43,959 nucleotides of DNA from CAYYNP01 sp964472545 (GTDB taxonomy: Bacteria > Planctomycetota > Planctomycetia > Pirellulales > Thermoguttaceae), in the NCBI GenBank assembly GCA_964472545.1, contig CAYYNP010000045.1, positions 1 to 43,959 of the forward strand. The letters run 5' to 3'. Positions within the stretch are counted from its first letter, which is position 1, and each line of letters opens with the position of its first letter. The notes below the pieces were generated by a model that made no database searches, was not told where the DNA came from, and saw only the letters and a program-made list of their open reading frames with translations. The position numbers were made by a program, and so were the translations under genes. This document shows, one piece after another, positions 43,877 to 43,959 of this stretch.

Positions 43877-43959
43877 CGTTTAGCGGCCGCCGGTACGGCG
43901 GCCCAGCAGCCCGTTGAAGAAGTAGGAGTTTGAGAATTCGGGTGCCACTGCTGGCTTGC
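43877..43959. repeat. Half copies of two dispersed repeats at the window edge
   Basis: 43877-43901 matches one arm of the repeat at 1300-1373 (CGTTTAGC.GCCGCCGGTACGG). 43904-43917 (AGCAGCCCGTTG) also occurs at about 12900. 43940-43959 (GGGTGCCACTGCTGGCTTGC) matches the arm of the repeat at 32049 and is cut by the window end. No gene is seen after the sulfatase. Confidence 0.7.

Overview
This 44 kb window is high-GC bacterial chromosome that most resembles a planctomycete of the Pirellulales type. The case rests on the combination of a PEP-CTERM protein, a planctomycete-style sulfatase, BamB-like PQQ propeller proteins, a large MoxR/DUF58/VWA operon, several exported proteins of no known family, and many long intergenic inverted repeats. 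This placement is inference from gene content, since no rRNA gene is present. I saw no tRNA, rRNA, CRISPR array, prophage or transposase.

Layout. 1-1270: end of a PQQ propeller gene (+). 1483-6164: minus-strand module of EF-hand protein, exported protein, ECF sigma factor, single-TM probable anti-sigma protein and a second exported protein. 6473-7894: GH50/agarase-like hydrolase (-). 8152-8694: divergent ClpP-like protein lacking the catalytic Asp. 8863-11376: rfbB-rfbA-rfbC-like sugar-nucleotide cluster (+) without rfbD. 11431-12783: atypical Nramp transporter. 13042-13692: PEP-CTERM protein. 13828-14823: CtBP-like dehydrogenase. 14972-18933: minus-strand housekeeping run psd-pssA-ribE-rsmA plus a 75-aa protein. 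19241-21880: enolase and two small membrane or exported proteins (+).

21990-35092 is one long minus-strand operon: DUF4175-like coiled-coil membrane protein, MoxR ATPase, a 1506-aa TPR + PQQ-propeller protein, DUF58 protein, BatA/VWA membrane protein, and a double-VWA protein with a glutamine-amidotransferase-like domain. MoxR chaperones typically act on VWA proteins through MIDAS sites, so this is probably a cell-envelope assembly or stress complex. Upstream on the same strand (35203-39518) are two tandem paralogous exported proteins; the second carries an in-frame amber codon in an otherwise intact reading frame.

40305-41175: rplM-rpsI with a good promoter and a strong intrinsic terminator. 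41382-42143: VTC-domain polyphosphate polymerase-like protein. 42393-43826: sulfatase.

The most unusual signals are: (i) the in-frame TAG at 36874-36876; (ii) a palindromic repeat that has become the signal-peptide coding start of the 1506-aa protein; (iii) a family of long inverted repeats between genes, with related half copies at the right edge; (iv) a CAGTAGGCAG-type tandem repeat that supplies the stop codon of rsmA; and (v) divergent active sites in the ClpP-like and Nramp-like proteins.
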